Source: Chloroflexota bacterium (GTDB lineage: Bacteria; Chloroflexota; UBA6077; SHYK01). From it: 45,131 nucleotides of DNA. Positions 24,659 to 33,554 of the stretch are shown piece by piece. Both the position numbers and the translations under genes were made by a program. How positions within the stretch are numbered: the stretch's first letter is position 1; each line of letters opens with the position of its first letter. The DNA lies in contig WHTR01000015.1 of assembly GCA_009377635.1 (NCBI GenBank), positions 1 through 45,131 on the forward strand, written 5' to 3'. The notes below the pieces were generated by a model. It ran no database searches. It was not told the origin of the DNA and saw only the letters and a program-made list of their open reading frames with translations.

Positions 24659-25969
24659 TCATCCTCGCTGCCTCAGCCTCTGAATGAGGAGGTCCGCAAT
24701 GCGCTCGATCGAATGCTCTTTCAGCTGCAGGCGATGGACGGTCGGGGGCATGCCGGGCAGCTCGGTAGTGTCAACCTGTACTGGAAGAATATACTCGCGG
24801 CCTCGCTCCTGAAGCGCGCGGGCTTGGGCGCTTCGCCGCTCGTGGTTCGTCCACACGCGCTCGACGTACTCCTTCGAAATGAAGATGACGCAGTACCGAG
24901 ACCTCCGACGGTAGATGTCGTCGAAGTACACAATGAGATCTTTGCCCCACATGTGTGCAGGCGAAAAGTCGTCGTAGTACACCTCGAAATCGGCCGCGCG
25001 CACCCTCTCCGCTAGCTTCTCGGCCAAGGCTCGCTCAGTTCCGGCAAAGGAGATCGCCACATCATACGCATACGGTACTGAGCCCTCCCTCAGCAGCGTT
25101 GGCCGAGGCCCGGAAGGCTCGGGCATGGACGTTCCAGTGGGACTCGTCGCGATTGGATGAAGGAACGACATGCCGAACGGTACGAGCTCGCGGTGAACCT
25201 CGAGGAGGCGCTCGATGGCGGCGGAGAAGTGCGTCGCATGGCTGTCGAATCCACGGTGGGCGAAGCCAGCATTGCTCTCAACGATCGCGTCATCGTTCTC
25301 GAAGGCGACAAATCTCCAGAAGCACTGCGCGAAATCGAACTCGGGACACTGTTCGAATTCGCGCAGTCCCAGGTAGTCGAACGTAGCCCTGACTTCGGGC
25401 GAGAGCGGGAGCGGCATGGGGCGGTAATGCGTGGTCCACCCCCTGTCTCGGCCGCCCTCGATCCACGTGAATACATACGCGAAGCGCTCATCGGACGCAT
25501 CCTTCACGCGCTCTCGCCTCGACGACGTGTGGCCATCACCGCTCGGCCCTGGGGACCCGCGCTGACGGCGCCGCGAATGCCGCCCCCGAAAGAAGCCCCA
25601 TCCTTCCGGGAGGTCGAGGAGAATCCCGCATGTTTCGAGGTGGTGTTCGGCTTGCCGAAACGCTCCATACGCACGGACGAAGGCGGGTGCGAAGACCTCC
25701 GGGTCGAGCGTCTCGTCGACATCCTTCGCGTAGCACTCGCGGCCGGTCAAGAAGCCGCAGCGGCCTCGCTGGAATCCCGCGAGCGCAAGGAGATCCGTGG
25801 TCTGAGCTCCGTCCGCAGTGTAGCTGCTCGGGCAGACGTGGAGGCTGTAGCTCGTGTCGTCCCGCCCGTGCTGCAGCTCCACCAAGGCGACCTCGAGCCC
25901 ATCACCATCGAGCTTCTTGACAACCTCGGTCTTGAGCGCCTCATGGAGACGAGTCTGCGCTCCATCCAT
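24659..25969 (-). CDS. TIR-domain protein with unrecognised N-terminal domain
   Basis: 436 aa. The C-terminal ~130 residues (299-428) form a TIR domain: YDVAISFAGTERALAEKLAE, YYDDFSPAHMWGKDL, RYCVIFISKEYVERVWTNHE (the Glu of NHERRSAQ, residue 377, sits at the NADase catalytic position), YILPVQVDTTELPG. Bacterial TIR domains often cleave NAD or make cyclic ADP-ribose signals in phage defence. Residues 1-290 match no family I know; they contain scattered Cys (CPSS, GRCGF, RECY, ETCG) and a TFDYLGLREFE/FDFAQCFWRF block, so may be the sensor. Start ATG 25969 has GGAGG nine bases upstream; the frame to 26065 lacks structure. No second defence gene is adjacent. Confidence 0.85.
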   Translation of the reverse strand: MDGAQTRLHEALKTEVVKKLDGDGLEVALVELQHGRDDTSYSLHVCPSSYTADGAQTTDLLALAGFQRGRCGFLTGRECYAKDVDETLDPEVFAPAFVRAYGAFRQAEHHLETCGILLDLPEGWGFFRGRHSRRRQRGSPGPSGDGHTSSRRERVKDASDERFAYVFTWIEGGRDRGWTTHYRPMPLPLSPEVRATFDYLGLREFEQCPEFDFAQCFWRFVAFENDDAIVESNAGFAHRGFDSHATHFSAAIERLLEVHRELVPFGMSFLHPIATSPTGTSMPEPSGPRPTLLREGSVPYAYDVAISFAGTERALAEKLAERVRAADFEVYYDDFSPAHMWGKDLIVYFDDIYRRRSRYCVIFISKEYVERVWTNHERRSAQARALQERGREYILPVQVDTTELPGMPPTVHRLQLKEHSIERIADLLIQRLRQRG

Positions 25970-26416
25970 GCTCCCTAGCCTCCACAACACCGGGATCACT
26001 GCCGGACCGCTTCCCTGCTGCGCGCGTTCGTCCGGGAGGCATCGATCCCCATCCATCCCAAACACTCTCCCGTGTCCGAAGCCGCACGCAATACTTGCCT
26101 CTCTGAAGCCCGGGAAGCGAGGGGGCGACTGCAGCCTGGCGCGTGAGAGATCTCCCCTCGTCGTCCCGACGGGTGAGGCGTTTGCCAGCCTCGAGCCTCG
26201 TGGTTAGTGCTTCGCAGGCCCGCCCACCCTCCACGTTCGCGGCGGCCCCCGCGGCAGCCGTGGCCGAAGTGTACCACAGCCATGGAACGCATGTTCTATT
26301 CTAGTTCGCCGTCGGGTGACTGGCGGGCACTTGTCGGCGTCGCGCAACCTCCCAGCAATGGGGCGGTCGAGTCGCATGAGGACAGGCGTGCAGCGATCGC
26401 GGATTGCGACATCGTG
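25970..26416. other. Region upstream of the TIR gene
   Basis: 447 bases without a supported gene. A GAAC-N4-GTTC box (26285-26296) lies here. Both strands have open frames but none with a ribosome site and domain-like sequence. Confidence 0.5.
26285..26296. promoter_or_regulatory. LexA-box-like site
   Basis: GAACGCATGTTC fits the Gram-positive-type LexA pattern GAAC-R-N-R-Y-GTTC. It lies 316 bases upstream of the TIR start. The same twelve bases in reverse complement occur at 9669-9680. Confidence 0.35.
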
Positions 26417-27607
26417 CTACGATTGGCTCTCGCTCTGCCCACCTGAAGTGAGCAGCTCCTCCACGAGCTTCTGTCGCGCCGCCATGTACTCCGCCTCCGT
26501 GAGGCGACCCTCCTGCCGCTCGGCATCGAGGGCGGCGATGCGCTGGATGAGATCCTCCTGGAGATCGTCGGCCTCGAGGTCCCGCGCGGCGGGGTGTGTG
26601 CGTCGCCAGGCAACGAAGATCGCCGCTAGCCCCGCTGCCGCTCCCACAGCCACCGGGGCGGCAGGGGGCACATCCGAAAGCGGTCCGCCGGGCGTTGGCA
26701 GTCCGTTGACTGTGAGGCGAACTGAGCCGCCGGGGGCAAATGGGCCACCGTGCAGTGTCTGGTATTCCTGCTCACCGATGGTCGCTGTCTCCGCGACCTC
26801 GAGCTGGTCGCTCGCGATCGTTGGACCCGGCGTCGGCGCAAGGACGCGGAGAGCGTCTATCGGATAGCGAATACTCCGATCGATTTGGTAGTCGCTACCC
26901 GAGTACGGAAACAGGTAGCTGAACGCCATCTCCGTTCGCCCCGGAATGACGGGGCTCAGGGACGCGAAACCCAGATCGATCTGCTGCATCTGCGACGGTT
27001 CCAGGCCGAACTCGGCGGTGAGGTCAGAAGCGTGAGCGGGCAGTGGAAAGAGGAGTAGGCCCGCCGGCCCACCGATTTCCACATGCGGGACGAACGTCCG
27101 GTCCGTCGGATTCACGATGCTGTGGATCTCCAGCACCCGCACGGTCTTGAGGGTCGCATCAACGCTGGAGATGACCACGGCGCTCTGCTCGAATCGGAGA
27201 CCCGGATCGGTCGATACGCTCTCGTAGATGGTCAGGCCCTTGCTCACCACCGACTCCTCACCGGTGAGCTCAACTGGCTCGACGTACGTCGTCTCGCTAT
27301 AGTCCGCGGCGACCACGTACGTCGCGCCGTCCATTCGAGAGATCCCGTCCACCCGGTAGCGGCCGTCCTGGTCCATCTGCGCCTCCCACGCGCCCTGGAC
27401 TCCCGCTTCGGTCACCGCCAGCACCTGGACGAGAAGTGCTTCCGGCCGTGGCCCTCCCTCCGTGCCGATGGTGATTTCACCCTGGACGGAGAGGGTTTGT
27501 TCCTGCGCCGCAAGCGCGCCCGGGGCGGACGTGCTGACCAGAAGCATGGCGAGGCTCAGCGCTGCTCGCCGCAGCACACCTCCTCGCGTCAACCGCTCGG
27601 AACCCAT
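26417..27607 (-). CDS. Secreted, C-terminally anchored protein with carboxypeptidase-regulatory-like domain
   Basis: 396 aa. Signal peptide at 1-35 (LRRAALSLAMLLVSTSAPGALAAQ). Next is a beta-rich domain that starts LSVQGEITIGTEGG and contains GRYRVDGISRMDGATYVV, like carboxypeptidase-regulatory domains. One transmembrane helix lies near residues 335-355 (PVAVGAAAGLAAIFVAWRR) and the tail LDAERQEGRLTEAEYMAARQKLVEELL resembles a SHOCT motif. ATG 27607 lies inside the 3' end of the upstream gene (19-base overlap), so it is the last gene of the cytochrome maturation operon. Role unknown; location suggests link with c-type cytochrome assembly or metal delivery. Confidence 0.75.
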   Translation of the reverse strand: MGSERLTRGGVLRRAALSLAMLLVSTSAPGALAAQEQTLSVQGEITIGTEGGPRPEALLVQVLAVTEAGVQGAWEAQMDQDGRYRVDGISRMDGATYVVAADYSETTYVEPVELTGEESVVSKGLTIYESVSTDPGLRFEQSAVVISSVDATLKTVRVLEIHSIVNPTDRTFVPHVEIGGPAGLLLFPLPAHASDLTAEFGLEPSQMQQIDLGFASLSPVIPGRTEMAFSYLFPYSGSDYQIDRSIRYPIDALRVLAPTPGPTIASDQLEVAETATIGEQEYQTLHGGPFAPGGSVRLTVNGLPTPGGPLSDVPPAAPVAVGAAAGLAAIFVAWRRTHPAARDLEADDLQEDLIQRIAALDAERQEGRLTEAEYMAARQKLVEELLTSGGQSESQS

Positions 27608-28830
27608 GTCGCTCCGCCGTCCGTGCTCAGGAAGAATCGCCCCTCTTGGTCGACGACTGCAACGCGTGCTTCCCGAGCGCCGACGGCGGCGGGCGAGCCG
27701 CGGAACGGCAGCCTGAGCCAGTCGGCGCCCTGCGAGAGGCTGCGGTACAACCCTTCCGTCGTCGCGGCGAACAGCGCTCCGCCATCCGGGTTGGCGGCGA
27801 CGCCTCGCACAGTGCCCCCCAACGCGAGGTTCCCCGCTCCCGCTGCGGCGCCCCACGTGCGGCCGCCGTCCGCAGAACGCAGCACCGTTCCGCCCGCGGC
27901 AAGGAACAGCGCGTCGCCTCCTGCTCCATCGGACAGCACCGCGAGCGCGCCGACCTCCTGAGCGATCGGCACTCCCGTCTGGACCCACTGCGCGCCGTCG
28001 CCGGATCGGAACACGCCAAACCCGACCACGTAGGCGTAGATCCAATCGCGACCGGCAGCCGCGCCGTGGATGTCGGTGCCGGGGAGGTCGTGGGTCAATG
28101 GGCTCCAGCTTGCGCCCAAGTCGGTGCTGACGAGTGCAACATCGTGGCCGAGGGCCAGCCAATGTGCTCCATCCGGCGTGGCAACGACCCCCATGGTGTC
28201 CCCCGCAGTGCCTGCTTGCCGCCACGTGCGTCCGTCGCTGCTCTGGAGCAGTCCGTCGTGGTGTCCCACCCAGAACCCTCCCGTCTCGTCGTTTGTCACG
28301 ACGTGAGCGTGGGCGATGGGAAGTGTCGCGAGCGGCGACTGGGCAGCCTGCACGCTCACGGCGCGGGCGTAGAGAGCGACGACGCCTGCAATGGCGAGGA
28401 CGGCTGTTGCCGTCCCGACGAGCACGGGTACCGGGAGCCTGGCCGACCGACCTCTGGCCTGCGTCTTGGCGGGTTCAGCAACGAGGGTGCCGGTGCTCAC
28501 GGACGGTCGGCGGCGAGCGGCCTCCCGCTCGAACTCGACCCGCACTGCCGTCTCCCGCGCGTGGAGCGCGTCGATCTCTCGGAGCACCTCGGCCGCACGC
28601 CTCCGGTACTGTTCTCTCAGCGTCCCGTGGTCAGTCTCCGAGAGATTCCCGATCTCGCGGTCTGCCTCGAGGTCCTGGAGGTCGGCGAGGGCGCTCCGGT
28701 AGCGCTCCTCCATCTCCGCGAGCGCGGCGCCGGACGAGCGCAGCCGCGTTTGTCCGCGGCGCGCGAACAACGGGTAGCCGATTGCGGCCAGGGCGAGCGC
28801 CGTGAGGATCAGCGCAAGGAGCGTCGTCAC
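27589..28830 (-). CDS. CcmI-like protein fused to a YCF48/BNR-type beta-propeller
   Basis: 413 aa. Residues 1-25 are a membrane helix; ~38-100 form a coiled coil (MEERYRSALADLQDLEADREIGNLSETDHGTLREQYRRRA) of the CcmI N-terminal type. A second helix at ~128-150 follows. Residues ~170-413 are a propeller with repeated Asp-box motifs: SSDGRTWR, STDLGASW, SGDGAQW, SADGGRTWG and STDGGATW. The GTG start overlaps the ccmH stop (GTGA). CcmI normally holds apocytochrome c; the attached propeller is unusual. Whether it binds cytochromes is inference. Confidence 0.8.
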   Translation of the reverse strand: MTTLLALILTALALAAIGYPLFARRGQTRLRSSGAALAEMEERYRSALADLQDLEADREIGNLSETDHGTLREQYRRRAAEVLREIDALHARETAVRVEFEREAARRRPSVSTGTLVAEPAKTQARGRSARLPVPVLVGTATAVLAIAGVVALYARAVSVQAAQSPLATLPIAHAHVVTNDETGGFWVGHHDGLLQSSDGRTWRQAGTAGDTMGVVATPDGAHWLALGHDVALVSTDLGASWSPLTHDLPGTDIHGAAAGRDWIYAYVVGFGVFRSGDGAQWVQTGVPIAQEVGALAVLSDGAGGDALFLAAGGTVLRSADGGRTWGAAAGAGNLALGGTVRGVAANPDGGALFAATTEGLYRSLSQGADWLRLPFRGSPAAVGAREARVAVVDQEGRFFLSTDGGATWVPSG

Positions 28831-29324
28831 CGCAGAGGCTCGTCACGCACGCGGTTGAAGACCCGGTCGACCTCCTCAACGTATCGGTCGAGAGACGGGT
28901 CGACCGATTCCTTCGGAAGCGGATCACCTGAGCGGCGACGGACAGCCCACACCACAAAGCCGACGGCCGCCAGGAGCCCCAGGTACGGCATAACCCACGC
29001 TATCGCCGTAAACCCGCGTATCGGCGGCGAGCCCAGCACCGTCTCGCCGTAGCGCTCTGCGAAGTAGCGAAGGATCTCCTCCCGCCCTTCTCCCGCCGCC
29101 AGCTTTTCCCGAATCACCTCGCGCATCTGCGTGGCGAGCGGGGAGGGCGAATCCGCGACGGAGATGCCCTCGCACACCGGGCACTGCAGCTGCTTCGCGA
29201 TGGTTCGTGCCTCCTCGTCGACGCCCTGAGCGGCAGCGCGCGGAACCAGGACGATGGCAACGAGCAGCAGGAGGATGCCTGCCAGCGCCCAGCGAGATCT
29301 GTCGGAGACCATTCTGACCGTCAT
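28827..29324 (-). CDS. ccmH: Cytochrome c maturation protein CcmH
   Basis: 165 aa. Signal/anchor helix (WALAGILLLLVAIVLV), then the CcmH domain with the redox motif LQCPVCEGISVADSPSPLATQMR (LRCxxC type) and IREKLAAGEGREEILRYFAERYGETVL. A second helix (FTAIAWVMPYLGLLAAVGFVVWAV) is followed by a cytoplasmic tail. CcmH keeps the CxxCH thiols of apocytochrome c reduced for heme ligation. The frame begins at 29399; I took ATG 29324 because the signal helix starts right after. GTG 29339 (GAGG nearby) or ATG 29312 are alternatives. Confidence 0.88.
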   Translation of the reverse strand: MTVRMVSDRSRWALAGILLLLVAIVLVPRAAAQGVDEEARTIAKQLQCPVCEGISVADSPSPLATQMREVIREKLAAGEGREEILRYFAERYGETVLGSPPIRGFTAIAWVMPYLGLLAAVGFVVWAVRRRSGDPLPKESVDPSLDRYVEEVDRVFNRVRDEPLR

Positions 29325-29380
29325 CCAGTTCGTGCCCACGGTCCTCGCGCACTCATGAACATTTGAACATTGAAGGTCCG

Positions 29381-29394
29381 GCCGATCGATCGGC
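29381..29394. promoter_or_regulatory. Palindrome in the ccmF-ccmH gap
   Basis: GCCGATCGATCGGC is a perfect 14-bp palindrome. It lies in the 128-base gap before ccmH, next to a tandem TTCA/AATGTTCA repeat, and may be an operator or a simple hairpin. Confidence 0.3.
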
Positions 29395-29452
29395 AACATA
29401 ACACTGCGCAGCGTGCTGCGAACAACGGAACAATTGCCCCACGGGCGTACTC

Positions 29453-31456
29453 CTACGCCTCACTGGCCACCGCGATGCGCTCGGGCACGCGAAGCCGTAC
29501 CGGTGACGCGACGCGCTCCGGCCACAAGCTTACGACGGTGCCGAAGACTAGGACGATACCTCCTACCCAGATCAGGGAGACCATGGGGTTGACGGCCACC
29601 AGCAGGCTGATAGTTCCGTCCTCCGCCCAGCCAGCGAGCACGACGTAGATGTCCTCCAGACGACGCGTGTCGATTGCGACGTGGGTGGCCGGCTGGTTGT
29701 CGAAGTTCTCGTAGAACACCTTCGCTGGCGCCATCGTGTGCAGCGTCTGGCCGTCCTCCGCAAGCGCGAGCTGAGCCGTGACCGTTCGCGCTCCCGGAGC
29801 CAGCGTCTCCGTAACGCCGAGGTTGGTGAGCGTGTATTGACCGACCGTGACTGCGCCGCCGACCGGTAGCGTCGCCTCTCGCTCCTGTTGGTAGAACGAC
29901 GACGAGATGATCCCCACGGCGACGAACGCCACGCCCAGGTGGACCAGGTATCCTCCGTAGCGTGACCGTCCGCGGGCAACCAGGCGGCCAAGGGCCAGGG
30001 GCACCGGCTCGCCGGTCGAGCGCGCGCGGGCACGAACGCCGCGCCAGTACTCCCACACGACCGTCGAAGCCGCGACCATGGCCGCGGCCAGAGCCACGAC
30101 GGCCGCTGGCGTTCGAAGCCCGAGGATCACGAGGACCGTTGCAGACCCTCCGGCGGCAGCGAGGGGGACCACGAAGCTGCGCCGCAGCTGTTCCCCGGTC
30201 GCCCGGCGCCAGGGCAGCAGGGGCCCGAGCCCCATCAGAATCAGGAGCGCGAGGAGGAGCGGTCCGTTCACCTGCTGGTAGAAGGGCGCGCCCACCGTCG
30301 CCTTCACTCCGCTCAACGCCTCCGAGAGGACGGGGAAGATCGTGCCCCAGTAGGTGGCGAACGCGACGCTGACGAACAACACATTATTGAGAAGGAAGCC
30401 AGACTCTCGCGACACAACTCCGCCGAAGCGGTCCTCACTTCGCAGCGCCGGCAACCGGCTGATGAGCGCGGTCAGCGACGCGATGACGACGACTGCCAGG
30501 AAGGCGAAGAAGAAGGGTCCGATGGACGACTGAGCGAAGGAGTGGACGGAAGAGATGATCCCGCTGCGGACGATGAAGGTGCCCTGGATGGCGAGGCAGA
30601 ACGTCGCGATGATGAGCGCCATGTTCCAGACCTTCAGCATGCCGCGCCGCTGCTGGACCAAGACGGAGTGGATGTAGGCAGTCAGCGCAAGCCAAGGCAT
30701 GATTGCCGAGTTCTCCACGGGGTCCCATCCCCAGTAACCGCCCCAACCCAGTACGTGGTAAGCCCACCACGCGCCGAGGAGGTTCCCAGCCCCCAGGAAG
30801 GCCCACGCGACGAGGGCGTAGCGCCGCGTTGCCCGCATCCAGTCCGCGTCCGTGCGCCCGGCGAGGAGGGCCGCCATGGCGAAGGCATAGGGGACGGCGA
30901 CGCTCGCGTAGCCGAGGAGCAGCATCGGCGGGTGAATGAGCATCCCGCCGTCGTAGAGGAGCGGGTTCAGCCCCTGGCCGTCGGGTACCGGTACAGGCAG
31001 GCGCTCGAAGGGGTTCGACACAAATGTCAGGATCAGCAGAAAGAATGCCTCGATGGCCATCAGCACGGCGATAGCGTAGCCGATGATGCGCCGCAGACGA
31101 TCATATGTCGCACGAATGGCGATGAAGGAGAGGATCGCGAGAGCCAGCGCCCAGTAGAGAAGTGAGCCTTGCTGACCACTGTAAAAGGCGGCGACGACGA
31201 ACTGGAGGGGCATCGCTCGACTTGAGTGCTCCACCACGTACTTGAGGGAGTAATCGTGCGTGACAAACGCAGCCAGAAGCGCCAACGATGCGATCGCCAG
31301 CATGCCCGCGACGACATAGGCCCCGTTACGGGCCGCGGCCAGGAGCCGTTCGTCCTGCTCGCGGGCCGCGAGCGCGCCGGCCGTGGCAGCACAGATGGCG
31401 GCGACGAGGCCGGCGACGAGCGCGCCAGCTCCCAGATCCGCTCCGGTCATCGGCAT
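29453..31456 (-). CDS. ccmF: Heme lyase CcmF (cytochrome c synthetase, system I)
   Basis: 667 aa polytopic protein. The WWD heme-binding motif reads HVLGWGGYWGWDPVENSAIMPWL, preceded by LGAWWAYHVL. Blocks GGMLIHPPMLLLGYASV, VQGTFIVRSGIISSVHSF-type sequence and FATYWGTIFPVLSEAL are CcmF hallmarks. The enzyme attaches heme to apocytochromes outside the membrane. The large loop near the C-terminus (residues ~545-620) and the last helix are intact. Start ATG 31456 is 8 bases after the CopD-like stop. Genes ccmA, B, C, D, E and G are not in the window. Confidence 0.95.
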   Translation of the reverse strand: MPMTGADLGAGALVAGLVAAICAATAGALAAREQDERLLAAARNGAYVVAGMLAIASLALLAAFVTHDYSLKYVVEHSSRAMPLQFVVAAFYSGQQGSLLYWALALAILSFIAIRATYDRLRRIIGYAIAVLMAIEAFFLLILTFVSNPFERLPVPVPDGQGLNPLLYDGGMLIHPPMLLLGYASVAVPYAFAMAALLAGRTDADWMRATRRYALVAWAFLGAGNLLGAWWAYHVLGWGGYWGWDPVENSAIMPWLALTAYIHSVLVQQRRGMLKVWNMALIIATFCLAIQGTFIVRSGIISSVHSFAQSSIGPFFFAFLAVVVIASLTALISRLPALRSEDRFGGVVSRESGFLLNNVLFVSVAFATYWGTIFPVLSEALSGVKATVGAPFYQQVNGPLLLALLILMGLGPLLPWRRATGEQLRRSFVVPLAAAGGSATVLVILGLRTPAAVVALAAAMVAASTVVWEYWRGVRARARSTGEPVPLALGRLVARGRSRYGGYLVHLGVAFVAVGIISSSFYQQEREATLPVGGAVTVGQYTLTNLGVTETLAPGARTVTAQLALAEDGQTLHTMAPAKVFYENFDNQPATHVAIDTRRLEDIYVVLAGWAEDGTISLLVAVNPMVSLIWVGGIVLVFGTVVSLWPERVASPVRLRVPERIAVASEA

Positions 31457-31463
31457 TGCCAGC

Positions 31464-31904
31464 TCACCCCCGAATCGTCTCCTCGTAGATCCACCGCAGT
31501 GCCACCGCGAGACCGTAGACGATCACCCCGAGAAACAGAACCTGTCCCTCGGGCCCGGCCCACCATGCCCTGCTCCCCGCCCCCTGCGGCCGGGGGACGC
31601 CCAGGCGCCGGCCGAGCATGAACATGCGCACACCGAGCGCCACCTTGACGGCCAGCACCGCGACATACGTGGGCGGAACGGGTGCGCTCGAGAGTCGCTG
31701 GACAGCAAGGATCGCACCCGTTGCCACGAAGACGCCGATGCTCAGCCGCAAGGCATCGCGGTACGCGCGCCAGATGGCCGGAGCGGCGTCGGCCGAGCGT
31801 GCGGCGGGCGGTGCCAGCGCGAATACGAGCGTACCTCCTATCCAGGTAGCCGCGGCGACCGCGTGGGCAAGTCGAAGGGCCCCGAGCAATATTGGTTCGA
31901 TCAA
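31464..31904 (-). CDS. CopD-like membrane protein
   Basis: 146 aa with four hydrophobic helices. The first, LGALRLAHAVAAATWIGGTLVFALAPP, has the His-Trp-Ile-Gly-Gly pattern of CopD-type copper/heme membrane domains (HLLAAAxWxGG); the rest is DALRLSIGVFVATGAILAVQRL and VALGVRMFMLGRR. It leads the cytochrome cluster and ends seven bases before ccmF. The start is TTG 31904 with GAGGG ten bases upstream; the longer frame to 31955 adds a polar stretch not typical of the family. Function (metal import or electron transfer) is inference. Confidence 0.7.
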   Translation of the reverse strand: MIEPILLGALRLAHAVAAATWIGGTLVFALAPPAARSADAAPAIWRAYRDALRLSIGVFVATGAILAVQRLSSAPVPPTYVAVLAVKVALGVRMFMLGRRLGVPRPQGAGSRAWWAGPEGQVLFLGVIVYGLAVALRWIYEETIRG

Positions 31905-32394
31905 TGCGCCATCGCCCTCGGTCGTGTCCCTCCGCGCTGGGGTGCGCCCGAGCAACCGGAGGACCCCTCCAGATCGCTCACCCCCAGAGGTCCGGCCGAA
32001 AAGGGGCCTGTCATCCTGAGCCCTTCGCTCCGCTCGAGGGTGAACTCCGCGAAGGATCCGTCCCCACCAGGCACGGATTCTTCGGCCTGCGGTCTCAGAA
32101 TGACACCCTGCCTCGGCGCCACCGGGGCTTCGGGAGGAAGGCGCGAGCGTGCGATAATGGCAGCCAGCGGCCTGGCGATCAGGGGAAAAGGAGCTGATCG
32201 GCGCAGGAAGCCCTCCCCCGCCAACGTGCCGCGGCGCAGCGACTCCTCATTGTACCGCCGATGGCATCGTCTCAGCCGCGCGGCTAGGGCGACCTGCGGT
32301 AAGCCTGGTGTTTCGCATGCGCAGCCGTTTCGACCATGCCACAGACAGACGCGAGCATCGCGCGTCACGCGAGCCGCCCGCGGGAGGCCGAGTA
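31905..32394. other. Divergent intergenic region with dispersed repeat
   Basis: 490 bases between the CopD-like and AI-2E genes. The dispersed repeat at 32009-32105 fills the middle. No coding sequence is supported. Confidence 0.6.
32009..32105. repeat. Dispersed palindromic repeat, full copy
   Basis: Outer arms TGTCATCCTGAG (32009-32020) and CTCAGAATGACA (32094-32105); inner arms CGAAGGATCCGT and ACGGATTCTTCG. Same family as 7906-7983, but with a longer left arm (GCGAAGG/CGCTCCGCTCG insertion). Confidence 0.85.
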
Positions 32395-33477
32395 GTGCAA
32401 CAGCAGTCACAACCGATCCGCGTCGCGCCATCGAGCATTGTGTTGGGAGCGTTCGCGCTGGTGGCGCTGACTGGGCTTGCGCTCCTCGCGATCGAGGTGA
32501 TCAACATCCTCGTGACCGTGTTCCTCGCGGTCGTCCTCGGTGAGACTGTTCGTCCCCTGGTGCTGGCGCTCGAACGGCGCGGCGTGCCCCGGTTCATCGC
32601 GATCTTCGCCATCTATTTTGCAATCGTCGCGGTGGTCGCGGGCTCGCTCGTGCTGATCCTGCCGCCGCTCACCGCGCAGTTCACCACGCTCACCCGGGAG
32701 GCGCCTACGTACATCCAGGCGCTCCGGGAGCTGATGCCGGGAGTGAATCAGGCGCTGACGGATCTGGGTTTGATCAACCAGATTCAAGCCGCCCTCGGTG
32801 AACTGGCCGGGCAAGCCACGCCGCTCATCGGCGCCATCGCGATGGTCCCGGTGCAGATCGTCGGTATCATCATCGCGGTGCTCAGCGGATTTGTTCTGGC
32901 GGCGTTCTGGATCGGCCTGACCGAGATCGTGGATCGCGACGTCGTGAGCCGACTGCCATCGGACCAGCGCGTGTCCATCCGGACGCTCGGGAGCAGCCTC
33001 TCGCTGACGCTTGGCGGATGGCTGCGAGGACAGCTTCTGCTCATGCTGTTCGTAGGCACGTTGTCGTTCATCGGGCTGGTGGTCATCGGCGTCCGCTTCC
33101 CGGTGCCGCTTGCCGTCTGGGCCGGCGTCACGGAGATCTTCCCCATCATCGGGCCCTGGATCGGCGCATTCCCAGCCGTCCTGGTGGCGGTTCTACAGAG
33201 CCCCCTCCACGGCGGGCTTGTCGCGCTCCTCTACCTGGTCATTCAGCAGATCGAGAACAACCTGCTCGTCCCGAAGGTCATGCAGCGCGCAGTCGGACTG
33301 CACCCGTTCGTCGTTCTGGTCGCCCTCCTCATTGGAGGCTCCCTCTTAGGGATCGCGGGGATCATCATCTCGGTGCCCTTCGCGGCAGCGCTGCAGGTGC
33401 TCGTGTCGCATACGCTGGTCTCTCGGATGCTCCAGGCGTCCAAGAGCCCCGCCGACGATTCTGCCGCAGGTCCCTGA
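32395..33477 (+). CDS. AI-2E family permease
   Basis: 360 aa with about eight hydrophobic helices. Characteristic blocks: FLAVVLGETVRPLVLALERRGVPR near the N-terminus, LILPPLTAQFTTL, then the long linker and GWLRGQLLLMLFVGTLSFIGL, IFPIIGPWIGAFPAVLVA, and QQIENNLLVPKVMQRAVGLHPF, which is the family signature. Members export signals or exchange ions; the substrate is not shown by sequence. GTG 32395 has GGGAGG eight bases upstream, whereas the frame to 32308 has no membrane-protein character. Confidence 0.9.
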   Translation: MQQQSQPIRVAPSSIVLGAFALVALTGLALLAIEVINILVTVFLAVVLGETVRPLVLALERRGVPRFIAIFAIYFAIVAVVAGSLVLILPPLTAQFTTLTREAPTYIQALRELMPGVNQALTDLGLINQIQAALGELAGQATPLIGAIAMVPVQIVGIIIAVLSGFVLAAFWIGLTEIVDRDVVSRLPSDQRVSIRTLGSSLSLTLGGWLRGQLLLMLFVGTLSFIGLVVIGVRFPVPLAVWAGVTEIFPIIGPWIGAFPAVLVAVLQSPLHGGLVALLYLVIQQIENNLLVPKVMQRAVGLHPFVVLVALLIGGSLLGIAGIIISVPFAAALQVLVSHTLVSRMLQASKSPADDSAAGP

Positions 33478-33554
33478 GGACGCAGCCAGCGAGCCGCTCA
33501 GTCCCTGAGCACGGCCGGTGTCACAATGGGGACCGCCTGCCGATCCCGTCCGAA

